Shown here in pieces: positions 36,744 to 49,778 of a stretch of DNA of 64,000 bases; the stretch's first letter is position 1; each line of letters starts with the position of its first letter. The stretch spans positions 1 to 64,000 of the forward strand of contig NC_089191.1 in assembly GCF_947507565.1 (NCBI RefSeq), read 5' to 3'. This DNA comes from Oscarella lobularis (lineage: Eukaryota > Porifera > Homoscleromorpha > Homosclerophorida > Oscarellidae). A program made the translations under genes and the position numbers. The notes beneath the pieces are model-generated. The model made no database searches. It was not told the DNA's origin and was given only the letters and a program-made list of their open reading frames with translations.

Positions 36744-39343
36744 TAATAATTAAATAGCGTTCACTTATTGATCATGATGACTAACTTTTCTGTTTTTGCT
36801 TGTTGCTTATGAATTGGCGAATTAGCGAGTGCAGTCTGAATCTCGACCTCCAATCCCACTTGAGAAAGATGAGATGACTTTTAATTAACAACAAACCCAT
36901 TGCTCTTTTATTACCTGTATTTTGAGGTGAAGTTGGTTCGCTTCCATCTTCCAATTCCTGATAATCGGGATCGAGATCGTCTTTTCCGCCGGGAGTTTGT
37001 TCCTCTTTTGCTTGTTCCTCTACTTCTGCTGCTTGTTCAGCAAGAAAAGTCGGAGGTGGAGGAGGAAGATCTCCCCCACCATCTTCTTCTTCTTCCTCTG
37101 CTTCTTCTTTCTCATTTTCCTTTTCTCTCTCCTTTTCTTTTGTATGAACATCTTCTTCTTTCTTCTCCTCCTCCTCTGTCTCTTTCGTCGCCTTTTCAGC
37201 ATCCAATGACGTACGTTGACGATCAACAAATTCTTTTGCTTGGGGAGATGGAACATAACCAGGAGCTAAGAAATAAATAAATAAATAAATAAATCACGAT
37301 TAAATAATTTCTACCATAGCTGAGACTTGTTGGTCGTCCCTCCTCTCCTCCATCTTTTTCCTTTTCTCCTTTGCTTTCTCCACCCTTTGAAAATCGTTTA
37401 CTCGGTTTCCTATAAATCAATAATATAATAGGAACCATTTTAGTCGCGTCAGTGTTACGTGTACCTCTCAAATTCAGGTGGCTGTCTGCTCATTTCCATC
37501 GTTTTCAGCTGACGCAACGTTCGTCCACTAAACAAAGAAACAAAATAATCGTAATTGAATTGTCTATTACGCTCGCTCGCTCGCTCGCTCTTTACGGTTA
37601 AATTACCTGTATCGAAATTTGGAACCCATTTTGAGAAATCCGGTTCTTTTTGGAGGCGGAATAGCGACGGACATGCGAAAGAAGACGTGATGCATGACGG
37701 CAATTTTCCACATCAATTTCGCTTTCTTTGAGCCGTCAAAACGAAAACTGACAGTCGTCTCATGTTCATCATTCTACATGCACAGTGTAGATACGAATGA
37801 ATTTTGTCTCTTTCTTACTTCTGACGGTCTAATTTTTATACTGAATTTTTTCCTTCGAAAAGCCAATTTCATTACTTTGGGCCTATAGAGAGAGAGAGAG
37901 AGAGTAATGATTATTAATTAATTTTAATTAACCCCCCTAACTCTACCATGAAAATCGATTTATTCTTCGATCGTCTCGAAGAACATCGATTCCATTTCCA
38001 GATACACCAAGAGAAATGAGAACATTGTCTTGATCACGTGCTTCATAGCGAACAATTCCAAAACCCTCCAATCTCTTAGCATGTTCCAAGAAATGATTTT
38101 CAGCAACAGCTGGAGTTTGTCCACTAAAAAAAACACGGCGGTTAGGGTTAGGGTTAGGGGGGTTATATTTGCCTAAGAATCTTCTTCTTACTGATGTTCC
38201 TTGTGTTGCAATTTGACTTTAGCTAAGAAATCGGCTGGCTGATCAGGAATAAATTGATATCCACTCAAATAATCGTCATCATGGACAGCCGGATCATGAT
38301 CACCAAGTTCAGCTAAATAAATTAAATATATTATTTATTGACATGATGATGATGACTGAAGAGATGCAGTGTTCACCTTGAATGGAATAGGAAGCGAGGA
38401 GAGAAGCCGTCTCTTGACTTACAGTCAAATTTCCCGTTAAAATATCTTTTTTCACTTGAAGACACACTTGATATCTAAAAGAAGAATAGATTAGATGAAA
38501 AGAAATTCCATTGATATAACCGTTGGACCTAGTCAAGTCTTCGTGCAATGTATTAGGATCGAGTGCGTAGAATTTGACACCGAAAAAAAACTCAAAATTT
38601 CGGTCTAAAATAAAAAATTAATTAATTAATCAACCCTAAACAAAGTTTACGCACCGCGCACTTGCTTCCGTAGGAGCTTTCGCGGATCGAGCCAATTCTA
38701 TAGGAGAAGACGAATGAGGGGGATATAGAAAAAAAAAGGGGAATTGGGGGGCCCCGATCACGGCTGACCGGAAGTCGAACAAGAACCTTACCCGATCTCC
38801 ATCGGGATCGATAAAAAAGACGCCAAAATAGTCTTTTTCGAGCACGTTCAAATGATCGAAAACGCGATCGACGAGTGCCGGTGATTTAGCGTCACGCTAG
38901 AGTAGAGAGTAGTAGAGAGTGTACTAGAGAGTACTCTAGTCTAGAGAGTAGAAAGGGGACGCGCGAAGACAAAACAATTTCATGAGAGGCGGCGACTCAT
39001 TGAGAAAAGGATACCCCAGCGCGCGGGGGAGAACGAGCGAAAGAACGAGCGAAAGAACGAGCGAAAGAAAGAACGAGCGAAAGAGAGCGAGCGAATCGTT
39101 TTTTCGTCGATTTCCGCTCGTGCAAAATGCTTCCGACGACGTGACGCGCGCCCCTTCTTCAACGATCCAAAAAGGGGCCCCACTTTTTTCTCTTTTCCCG
39201 CGACAGCTTACGTCCAAGTCGTATTCGAGCGTTTCGCCGTCGAGAAGTGAAACCGTACAATGAATTTCTCTCGCTTTAGGATCGTTTTTGCGACGTCGTT
39301 TCGTCGACGATTTTTTCGTTGTCGTTTCCGCGTTCGAAGTCAT
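36232..39343 (-). CDS. Protein 4.1 family FERM protein
   Basis: Membrane-skeleton linker that ties actin-spectrin to membrane proteins. Sixteen exons, about 635 residues. Exon 1 (39,343-39,212) has a basic leader and REIHCTVSLLDGETLEYDLD, the first FERM strand. It is followed by LVDRVFDHLNVLEKDYFGVF (38,896-38,792), NWLDPRKLLRKQVR, FFFGVKFYALDPNTLHEDLT, YQVCLQVKKDILTGNLTVS, DYLSGYQFIPDQPADFLAKV and FSWPKVMKLAFRRKKFSIKI (the FERM C lobe), then FRFDGSKKAKLMWKIAVMHH. The next exons are Lys/Glu-rich and disordered (37,265-36,915, with a PPPPP tract). The tail TEVRVITKTVKVEPEEEKDV resembles the 4.1 C-terminal domain. Stop TAG at 36,232. One intron carries a TTAGGG triplet. EPB41, EPB41L and coracle are not separated here. 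Confidence 0.92.
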
Positions 39344-39765
39344 AGCGCGCTACTTAGCGTCTCTTCTTCTCCTCTTGCGATTAGAGAAAGGGATGCAACG
39401 TCGGCTTTGGGCGTCCGACTGGGCGGTACACAGTGTGTACGATTAGCAAAAGATCCGCGGCCCGGAGGAATGGTCCTCGAGGAACGCGTGGAAGGCGCTG
39501 GAGGTTCTCACGGACACGTGACGTGACGTAAAACAAATACTGCACCCCCATTGGTCGGTCGTCTCTTTCGACGCTTGGGGAGTGGATCCGGATCAACAGG
39601 TGTGTATGTCATTCCAACAACTTTAGTGAGGTAATAGGAACAAGCTGACGTGACGACGACTACGCTATTGTGGGAACATTAGAAACGTTTTCGCGGCCTC
39701 CGACGTCACACTGACACAACTATTCGCGCGTAACGCACGTTAATAAACAAACAAACACAGCTACA
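39344..39765. promoter_or_regulatory. Shared 422-bp head-to-head promoter region
   Basis: Lies between the start codons of the protein 4.1 gene (minus) and the seven-helix gene (plus). It holds CACGTGACGTGACG near 39,514, TGACGTGACGACG near 39,646 and GACGTCAC near 39,704, which resemble CREB/ATF and E-box sites. Promoter function is inferred from position only. Confidence 0.5.
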
Positions 39766-40857
39766 ATGGCGGCGGTGGTGGAGATGACGAATCGATCGAA
39801 CAACATCACGCCTATTCCAGCGAACAACAGTCCGGCCGATCCCTACCTTGGAGGTTGCTTCAAAAATTATACGCCAGAAGCGTGCGCAAGAGCGGGCTCA
39901 CTAGCGACTCTTGCCATTGTAACGGCACTCGTATGCACTATCAAAATCATAGCGCTACATCGTCGAAAGAAGCGCGCACACGCCAATCACTACGTCGTTT
40001 TCTATGCAGCACTAATCGAATGTCTACTCTTCGCCGTTCATTGGCTCGTCGAATACGACGCTCGAATCGTTTTCGCATGCGAATGGCTCAACGCTATAGA
40101 AATTCTCGCCGTTCTTCATTTCTACGCAGCACTCGCCGTCGCAATGGTCTATCAAGATAAATCCAAGTTAAAACGCTTCGCATTTCCCTTTATCGTCGTT
40201 CTCGCTCTCTATTTCACGAGCGTTATGATCTACGCCATTGTTCACGTTCAAAAAGATTCCGTCGAATGTACTGCGCATGCGTGGCTATTATTTTCTGTTT
40301 CCGATTTCCTTCTCGTTCAACTTTTCGCTCTCGTCGCACTTTATATCAATCGCGTACTCAATTCCGTCATGACGTTAGAAGATTTCAAACGACGTCAAAA
40401 ACGTCACGTCATATCATTAGTTATTGTTTTTGAAGTTGCAATTCTTCTCAGCATTGTCATTGATATCGTCGACAAAGTTTCCTATCGCACGGATAAGGAA
40501 TTCACGTGTTGGTCATTTTTCATAAAAAGTCAAACGGGTTTCACTATATATTACATTGTTTTTCGCATCGTTAAATATTTTATGCCTATATGGGCCATGT
40601 GCGTTGTTTTTCATTTGGGAATGATGAAACCAAGCAAATTGTCATCCTCTTCTTCTTCCTCCTCATCGACGTCATCACTATCTACAAGTGTATCAAGAAC
40701 AAATATTGATATCCCTTTTGCTGCTAGTGGAAAAAGAAACACAAGGGCCGCACGAATACCCTACGTCTCTCATTTTACAAATCAAAGGCACAGTTCATAC
40801 AACATTAATAGTGGTGGTGGCGGCGGAAGTAGTGGAAGCCCATCCATACCAGTTTGA
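39766..40857 (+). CDS. Seven-helix membrane protein, intronless
   Basis: A single 363-codon frame. The N-terminus carries glycosylation-type sites (NRS, NIT, NYT). Seven hydrophobic segments are visible near residues 43-64, 76-96, 107-130, 138-160, 172-195, 215-240 and 265-292, separated by basic cytoplasmic loops (HRRKKRAH, KRRQKRH). A 60-residue Ser-rich tail with a poly-Ser run and a GGGGGSSG stretch follows. The fold fits a GPCR-like or GPR137/TOM1-like protein. No DRY or NPxxY motif stands out, so a classical class A receptor is not supported. It shares a promoter region with the protein 4.1 gene. Confidence 0.75.
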   Translation: MAAVVEMTNRSNNITPIPANNSPADPYLGGCFKNYTPEACARAGSLATLAIVTALVCTIKIIALHRRKKRAHANHYVVFYAALIECLLFAVHWLVEYDARIVFACEWLNAIEILAVLHFYAALAVAMVYQDKSKLKRFAFPFIVVLALYFTSVMIYAIVHVQKDSVECTAHAWLLFSVSDFLLVQLFALVALYINRVLNSVMTLEDFKRRQKRHVISLVIVFEVAILLSIVIDIVDKVSYRTDKEFTCWSFFIKSQTGFTIYYIVFRIVKYFMPIWAMCVVFHLGMMKPSKLSSSSSSSSSTSSLSTSVSRTNIDIPFAASGKRNTRAARIPYVSHFTNQRHSSYNINSGGGGGSSGSPSIPV

Positions 40858-40921
40858 TCTTATCTTATTTATCTGATTATTCATTGTACTGTATGTACTT
40901 TTTGTAATATAAAATTTTCAC

Positions 40922-42495
40922 TCACTCTTCCTTCATTTCTTCCGTCATCGTCGTCGCGGTTGCAGCTGCCACGTCATCGTCATCGGCATCTTGATTGAGT
41001 TTTTTGAATTCAACGACTTGAGTAAAAATGTATTCCAAAATGTGCTTTGCGTCTTGGCTATCTGCCGGTAATTTTCCGGAAACGCCAAGGATTTCTCCAC
41101 ATTCCCGTACATAGTATTCCAGATCGTCATCATTACCTAATTAATTAATTAATTAATAAACAAACGTCAAACGCGGAGTATTAATTAATTCATACATTTA
41201 TTTGTTACTTGAGCCAGTTTTACTTTTTCCGACGAAAAATGTTCGTCGAGATCAAAGAGATCAAGAGCTGGCGGAGGAACTTCGCGAAACGTAGGCGGAA
41301 ACACCTAAATAAATAAATAAATAAATAACGAATTATTTTTCAAGTGTCCTTACTGCTGGTGTGAGCGGCGGAAGAGGCGTTTCAAATTGGGGTTGTATCA
41401 ATTGTAAGGGTTCGTGTTTCACTCTCAGCTGATCATAGGCTCTTTAGTTAAAAATAGGACTTATTACGGTATTTATTTTCCTTAGTAGTACAGTAGTACC
41501 TAATAGCATCTGGAAGTACAGATGTATCAAGTTGATAAAGAGACATGTTGAAGAGAGACGTAAAGTCTCTCGGAATCTTAATACGGTCGTAATTACATAA
41601 ATATCATTGATTATCTTTTTTCTACTTCATCTCCCTCTTGAAGAGGAACGCGAAGACGATCTGCCAGTCTCGAAGTATCAGGTATAAAGTGATAGTCTGA
41701 TACCTAGGGTAGTTGGAAAGGGGAAAAAAAAGATTTCTTTCTATGTTACATTCAATTTCCGGAAGTCTTATCTACTTCCGGGTCTTCCGCATCAATAGCA
41801 TTCAATTCAATTTCGTCCGTTGTAAACCATCGAAAAATAACATCCTAGAACGGATTAAATAATAAATTAATGGTCACGTGATGACGCACCCAGAGTTTCT
41901 CATTTTCTTCTTTATCAATGTATTGATCTGAGAAGACGTGACAGGAGCCTAAAACTGCCAACTTACCGCCGCCACTCCCATTTTTCTATTAATAGCACCA
42001 CATGACGACGTCATCATTTCATTTTGGGAGGAACATCATGAAGGGGTGGGCGTGTACCTGTCGACGTCCCGTATAAAAAGCTCCAATTGGTCGATTCAAA
42101 GGAAAGGACACGCTCCCGGATGACAACACGGAAACAGCCGGCTTTTGAACATTGAGAGAAGCTCCATACGGATAGAGAAAAGTCAGATCACTACAATTGA
42201 AATTATTATCATTGCGTCACGTGGACAGATAAATAATATTTTCTCTTGAGCTTACTCTTCTTGAGAAGAAGTGCTACTTTGACTTTCAATATTATGATGC
42301 TGCTGACCCGGAATTGACTTTCCAGCGGCACGATTGATTTCTCTAATATAAGATTAATTAATCTAATTAATTAATCTAATTAATCTAATTACCTATTGAG
42401 AACTCCATTTGAAACGACAACTTCTTTAGGATGAAAATATTTATAAAAAACTGTACGAACAACACTATCTAGAAAAATAAAACACTTTTCCTCTT

Positions 42496-42528
<33 letters not shown>

Positions 42529-43010
42529 CCTATAAACACATACCATCATTGATCATGATCCCGTATTCTTCCAAGAGAAAATTGACGTTTGTATCAAATT
42601 TTGTTTCGCCGCCTTCTCCGAGCATAAGAAGAACATTTCCTCCCTCATTGATGTAATTTCGCAACGTTTCGAATTCTTGCGAAGTGAATTTTTCGCGTGG
42701 ACCTCCCAAAATAAAGACTCTAGCGTGCGCTAGCTTGTCGTAAACAATTTCGTCGCGATGCCTAAGAAAGCGAACGAATCGCGAAAACGCGATCAAACGA
42801 CGACGAAAACATACGTTGCAATCTTCCAGCTCGTACGCATGCGTCTATGAATCGTTTTGAAGCCGTTGTTAGGCGTAAAAACTTCCTTCTTCGAAGCGTC
42901 GAAGAGCAACGTCGTTTTGCTCGTTTCTTCGTCCGCGATCGTCTGTAGAGTGTTAGAAAAGAAAAATCGCGCGCTTCGGGGAGTCGAATACAGCGTTCTA
43001 CTTCGGGCAT
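40922..43010 (-). CDS. IFT52: Intraflagellar transport protein 52
   Basis: Core subunit of the IFT-B1 complex that carries cargo into cilia. Thirteen exons (minus) sum to exactly 461 codons, so 460 residues. They are 43,010-43,002, 42,942-42,815, 42,761-42,544, 42,468-42,393, 42,342-42,256, 42,190-42,058, 41,985-41,890, 41,844-41,776, 41,703-41,626, 41,576-41,500, 41,441-41,354, 41,304-41,196 and 41,136-40,922. Family signatures in order: LLFDASKKEVFTPNNGF, GGPREKFTSQEF, MLGEGGETKFDTNVNFLLEE, YGIMINDD, FHPKEVVVSNGVLNREINRA, GGKLAVLGSCHVFSDQYID, DEIPRDFTSLFNMSLYQLD, VKHEPLQLIQPQFETPLPPL, FREVPPPALDLFDLDEHF. The start rests on a 9-nt first exon (Met-Pro-Glu) spliced across a 59-nt intron; an unspliced upstream Met at 43,038 is the alternative. 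Confidence 0.96.
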
Positions 43011-43173
43011 GGCGACGGCGTCTCACAGAGAAATTCACGCGTTGCTAACGCATGCGCGCGCGCGCCACTCGACTGCTTCATCGCCTCACGTGAGTTTGCA
43101 CGTGCGCGCTTGGATGCGACAAAAAAAACATGAAAAGGAGTAAAAATATCAAGATATCATATCCGAGTTCCGT

Positions 43174-43985
43174 CTAAGCTCGTTGGCAGAGAAGACGAGA
43201 CGATGCTCCGCCGTTCATGGATTGGCCGTTCACTTGGTAATAGACACCGCCGTAACAATAAAATACGCCCGATTTTTCGCCAGTTCCCTTCAAAACCGTT
43301 CCCTCCATACATTCGTAGTAGATCATGAGAAAAGAGTGTTCGTCACAGTCGTTCACCTCCGGGTTTGACGGTTGAAAAGTGACGGGTGGCACACTTTCAC
43401 CGGTCGGAGGAACTGACTGAGACGGGTTATAGGAAAAATAATTCGACTCGTTTCTCGCGCGCGCAAACGTGCACGCCTACACAAGAGAGAGATAGAGAGA
43501 CTCAGAGAGAGAAGAAGTGTACGTGAGGAGAAGGAGGAGGGGCCAAAAGGCCACCCAGGCCCGGGCCCTCGCCCACTCCTTTTTCCCACCTAACTAAACT
43601 TACAGACATAGGAATAGGAAGGCAGCACGGTTGAACGTGTTCGGTGCGATATCCACTCGTTGGCTTCCATGTCCACACGTCATCGTCTTCTTCGACGCAT
43701 TCGTAACCCCAATCGTTGGAGTCGTCAGTTGCCGTCGGTTGAAGAGCCGTTTGATCTTTGCATTGTATTCCTTCCAAATTGAGACCATCGTTGGTCGTTG
43801 AAACGGCTACGGCGTTGGCCGGAGCTTTGCATTCCGGTTCTGGACTCAGAGGGGAGGGGAGGGGAGGGGAGGGGGGCATCATACAGGTGTATCTGGCTGA
43901 GACAGATCGACTTACTTCCTCCGTAGACGGCATCTAAAGAAAGAACGACGACAAATGCCGTTGCAATACGAAAGATGTTCGGCAT
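43174..43985 (-). CDS. Cysteine-rich secreted protein, paralog A
   Basis: Three exons (43,985-43,916, 43,839-43,604, 43,476-43,174) give 202 residues. A signal peptide (MPNIFRIATAFVVVLSLDA) is followed by a first module with ECKAPANAV, TTNDGLNLEGIQC, WGYEC and PCCLPIPM. A second module has CTFARARN, a Ser/Pro linker, then YYECMEGTVLKGTGEKSGVF, YCYGGVYY and a C-terminal LLCQRA. It is secreted and probably disulphide-bonded. Paralog B lies 240 bp upstream with the same exon phases and module order. The family is not recognised; no toxin signature is evident. Confidence 0.8.
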
Positions 43986-44223
43986 TCTTCCTCTGGGCGA
44001 AATCGTAACTCGACACGGGATATTGCGCATGAGTAGCGCCCTTTTTCCCACGCTGACAGCGGGAGAGGAGAGCGGAGGGGAGGGGTCATTGGGCACGCTC
44101 CCTCTCACAAGGGGTTAAATGCGCATAATTCGAATAGTTTATAGCCCTACTCTTGACATCGTGCGTACAACATAAAAGCTCTCTTTATGTCAATCACACA
44201 TAGAACAACGTTTCAAAGCGGCG

Positions 44224-45089
44224 CTATATCGTGCACTTGAGTGCATTCTTTCCCGTTATTATAACTCCACTATCCTCGCGATAAACGCCCTCAAAGCAGT
44301 AAAACGATCCCTCGTTTTTTCCGGTGCCAACCAACGTCGTTCCACTCATGCACTTATATTTCACCGAAATGAAACCGTGTATAGCGCACGGGGAAGGCGA
44401 GGCAGGAGTTGTCGGAAAAAACGTCTCCGGCGAAATATATTGGCCGGACGAGGGAAGACTCTGCGACGCCGAATACGAAAAGAAACCGGCATCATGACGC
44501 ATGCGAGCAAACGTACAATCCTACAACAAACATTTTTTAATTTCCGCTTGCCACCTATGATCCCATCGTCATTCGTCATTAGACAGGAAGGGAGTGGGAA
44601 TGAATAATGTATGAGAAGATGCTTGGCTCTCTTGTTTCAGCCGTGCAACATCCCCCCCTTAGGGGGCTTTAGGGGGCTTTAGGGGGGCCCCCTACCGGCC
44701 ATACATACGCTTAGCTAGCATGCGCGCAACCAAATTCAAACAAAAAATGACTTACGGTGAGATCTTTGAGGCAGCACGGATCGGCGATATCGTTTGAGCC
44801 CGTGCGATCGCCATAGTCCGGTCTCCATTTCTTGTTCGTACACGTGAAGCCAAAATTGTCAAACGAATCCAATTTGTTCGGATAGCGTGTATAGCCCGAA
44901 TTGCACGTCACATCCTCGAGATTGAGACCGCTGTTCGTCGTAAGAGAAGCGCCATCTGGTGGAGTAGAGCAGCCTAGATCAAAGGAGGATAGAGTATAAG
45001 AATTAGACTTGAATAAGTAGTCTCTCACTTTGATGAGAAGGCTGAAGAAAAAGAAGAGCTACAACAATGACACTGAGATACATCTTCAT
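44224..45089 (-). CDS. Cysteine-rich secreted protein, paralog B
   Basis: Three exons (45,089-45,029, 44,973-44,756, 44,520-44,224), 191 residues. Signal peptide MKMYLSVIVVALLFLQPS. First module: CSTPPDGASLTTNSGLNLED, VTCNSGY, FGFTCTNKKW, DPCCLKDLT. Second module: CTFARMRHDAGFFSYS, CAIHGFISVKYKCMSGTTL, VGTGKNEGSFYCFEGVY, ending LKCTI. It matches paralog A in cysteine spacing, in CTFAR at the start of exon 3, and in (L/V)xGTG..(G/S).FYC..GVY. A Met two codons downstream (45,083) is an alternative start. A run of CGTCGTT units sits just upstream of the start, at about 45,095-45,135. Confidence 0.8.
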
Positions 45090-45135
45090 CGTCTTCGTCG
45101 TTCGTCGTTCGTCGTTCGTCGTTCGTCGTTCGTTG

Positions 45136-46308
45136 AGAGAATGAGACTATCTCGCACTCACATGCTTTTCTTATAGGAGCCAGCCGTAATTCCGTATAAT
45201 AACAAGAGCCGTCATCCTTTATTCATCCTCTGAATATTATCTACATAATTGATCCATGTCCCATGCACCGGTATAAGATTTCCGTTCCATGAGACGTCCG
45301 TGCCATCAGACCACAGCTGTGTTCCAAGAATATACAACCAAGAGAATATCCAACCAAACACAGCTGTCTTCCTCTTCATTCTTTCTTTCTTTCCCCCACA
45401 CGAAATTGAATTATTTAGAAATGAAATGCTTCCTTATTCCCTTGTGTCAAGACCTAAGAGACAATTTCAACTCTCCTACACTTCAATTGTGCCATGTCAA
45501 TCGTTTAGAGGATTAAGGGGACGTCATCAGAGACTTAAACACATGTGAAAAGAGCTCATATATCAAATATAGCCACAAGAAAAGGAACTCATCCTCCGAC
45601 AATAGACATCCTCCCTACTATATATAAATGTATCACCTTAGTGAGGATACGAAGAGCTTCGTTGCCACATCATTGTCTTGGTATCATGCACGTTACGTGT
45701 GCATTTTGCCTAGAAAATAAAACAAGACCCCGCCTTTGAGAAAGAAGAATCGTTTGACACGTGTATGATAGAGGAGAATCATTCAACTGCTCAGATTTAA
45801 AAAGCTCGTTATCTACGTCTTCAATAGTTCAACAACTTGCAGGTGAAGAAATTCATAAACATCATTGCAGTAAATGGGACGACGTGACGCAGGTGTAACG
45901 GTGGTTTGCGCTTACCTCGTAGCGATGAATAAAAGAGGAGGGGGCCCCTTTCGCGGGAACTCGTCCTAGAAAACACCAAGTCACATTCTCTTCGCAGAAT
46001 AAACAAATGGAGATATTTTTCTGTCGCAAGGAATCAGTTTCTACACGATTTCTTCAAATGCGAGAAGGCTCGGTTGAACGAAAGTTTTTCCAACATCATT
46101 TTCTCGTCGCCGCGCACGCGAACAGCCTAGCTAGCAAAGCGAAAAGACTCACCTTTAACCGCGCGAAGCAAAAACAACAGCGGTTCGAGTTCCAATCCAA
46201 GCTTCCTCGACGAAATCGAAGACGTTCTCTAGAAGCACGCGGTGGCGTGTTCGACGGCGCATGCACAACGCCTAATCGTTAGAATACGCCCACTCTAGGA
46301 AAGCAACA
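45136..46308. other. Intergenic region, no gene firmly supported
   Basis: Open frames up to 99 codons exist but none has family features or splice partners. On the minus strand at 46,262-46,150 (ending in a TTAAAG/GTGAGTC donor) and about 45,968-45,918 (DEFPRKGPPPLLFIATR before a GTAAGCG donor) there are exon-like pieces that could belong to a small spliced gene. They could not be joined or identified. Confidence 0.4.
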
Positions 46309-47217
46309 ATGGGCTCGTCGTGCTCGCAACAGTCAGATCTGAGGGAAGACGTCTTGCAATGCTACGCCGTAAGCCCACCACACCTTTCTTCTTCTCTGCG
46401 TTCGCGCGTCTTCGTTTAGGAGTTGACCTACTTTACCAAGCCCGAAATTTTGCAGTACGATTTCGTTCCTTTGCTTGCGACATCTATAGAGCATCCCTCT
46501 TTCTACGATAGCGTATTTCATCGATTCAGGGAACTCGATCCCGAAGCACTGGAAGAAAACAGAAACGCTGTTATCAAGATGAGTCGAATTACGTCTGGAA
46601 TCGAAGAACTAGCTGTACATCTCCGTCTCCCCCATATATACACATATTCGTACAGGTATTGTTTCCAGGTGAATCCGTTCAAGGAAAGACTCTGTCGAGT
46701 CTTTTCCCAATCCAATAGCGGCGACCTAACGTTTGAAGATTTTCTTGACATGATGTCTGTCCTAAGTGAAAACGTAATGATTATGAATTTTGTCAATAAT
46801 TAATGATAATAATTTCACTTCCCCAGGCTCCGAAAATTGTCAAAGTCGAATGGGCATTCAAAGTCTACGGTTGCACTTTTATAAGAATTTGAAGAAAACG
46901 TTAATTTTCTATTTTAGATTTCAGCAATGACAACGTCATCGATCAAAAGGATATTGTCCAAATGATTGATTCCTTGTGCGGTGAAGACGCCGGAAGTGAG
47001 CTCGAAATCACAGGTCATCTCAACATTGAAGACAGCACTCTCATCGCCGAAAAAGTAACCTAATTAATTAAATTAATCGATTAATTAATTAATTGAGTTG
47101 GCACAGATTATCAAAGAAGCCGATTTGGACGGCGACAAAGTGTTGAACTTTTTTGAATTTGAAACTGTTATGATGAAATGCCCCGAGTTTTTGAATACGT
47201 TTCGCTTACGACTTTGA
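46309..47217 (+). CDS. CIB: Calcium and integrin-binding protein, EF-hand
   Basis: Calcium sensor of the CIB1-4 family, which binds integrin alpha tails and other partners. Six exons: 46,309-46,368, 46,420-46,614, 46,669-46,773, 46,827-46,869, 46,918-47,054 and 47,107-47,217, giving 216 residues. MGSSCSQQ gives a myristoylation-type N-terminus (Met-Gly, Ser at position 6 lacking; Cys at 5). Family signatures: [44 protein letters not shown], and two EF-hand loops, [12 protein letters not shown] and [12 protein letters not shown], both with Asp at position 1 and acidic residues at 5 and 12. The first two hands look degenerate, as is usual here. An acidic insert ([15 protein letters not shown]) separates the two loops. 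Confidence 0.95.
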
Positions 47218-47357
47218 AGTTTCTACGTAAAGGCGTTCTACATTTCTAATAGACACTACATGTAGCACTGTGAGTGTGTGCGTATGCGCTGCCATTTCTT
47301 CTCAAGAGAAGCTTACCAAACCATGAAATGAATAGAGAAACTAGCAGTAAACTGTTG

Positions 47358-48820
<1,463 letters not shown>

Positions 48821-49707
48821 ATGTTGGATAAACGAAGATCGATTATTGTCGACTCTGTCAGATCGGCTGCATCGGCGCTGGGAACAGTGCGTCGTCATCC
48901 GCTACGATTTTTGCAAACGATCAAAGAATCCTTCATTTCATTCATCAACAAAAGATCGCGAGTCGAATGGGGTAGAGTACATAAATATTACTACCACTGC
49001 CACCGTAATATAAGGGGGGAGTTAGGTCTACTTTTGTTGTTCTATCTCACGCTCTACGGTTTTTTGGCGGGAATTTTCGCCACGACTTTATCCGTCTTTC
49101 TTCTAACCCTTCCCCCTACGCCAGCCAACTTTACTCACACTGAAATAGCAACGCACACGCCCAGATGGACGAATAATATCGCTACGGGTATACTTTCAGT
49201 TACTGTACGTACGTATGATTTTATTTATTTCGTTTAATTAATTAATCAGCTCTTACCTTCAATCACAAATCGCTTCTAACGACTCTTGACTGTACAACGG
49301 AGACTTTTTCAAATGGAACTTGCAGTCTCGATGTCGTCATCAAAATGAATCGATTGGCTGGAGTCCTTCGTTTTCCGCCTTTCCAAAGTCAAGAAAACAT
49401 GATCGTCATCTGCAGAACGACCACTTCTACGATCACTTTTCTTCAATGCGACAGCGATTTTATGTGTAGCGAATCGACGTTGACGCAAAACGGAACTTCT
49501 GTCGTCACTCTCGACATTCCTACGGGCTCCAAATTCCCATTCAGTGCAACTCTTAAAGTGGGCTTGGGACGTATCCCTGAGCCACAAACAACTGTTCAGT
49601 CAAACGTCCTATGCACTACAAATCATACATTGGTTAAAGAGGGAAATGCCGAGTTGACGCTCTCATTTACAAATATTGACGACGAAACGACGACGGAAAC
49701 TAATTAA
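48821..49707 (+). CDS. Na+/K+-ATPase beta-subunit-like, type II membrane protein
   Basis: Two exons (48,821-49,208 and 49,250-49,707) give 281 residues. A basic cytoplasmic tail of about 65 residues is followed by one transmembrane segment, LLLFYLTLYGFLAGIFATTL, then SVFLLTLPP. The tyrosine/glycine face (FY..LYGFLAGIF.TTL) and the following LLT match the beta subunits of Na,K- and H,K-ATPases. The ectodomain is short, has several NxT/NxS sites (NGT, NHT) and about seven Cys, but I do not see the family's later conserved blocks. It is therefore a divergent beta-like protein; whether it pairs with a pump alpha subunit is unknown. Confidence 0.7.
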
Positions 49708-49737
49708 TAATTAGGTCAAGTCAAGTCAAAAGAAAAT

Positions 49738-49778
<41 letters not shown>

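Noticed and set aside
39766-40857. Calling the seven-helix protein a class A GPCR
   Set aside because: No DRY, CWxP or NPxxY motif can be placed in the expected helices.
46454-46489. A GTACGATTT...CTATAG intron in the CIB gene
   Set aside because: Removing these 35 nt brings a stop within a few codons, whereas reading through keeps the frame and the full length sums to 217 codons.
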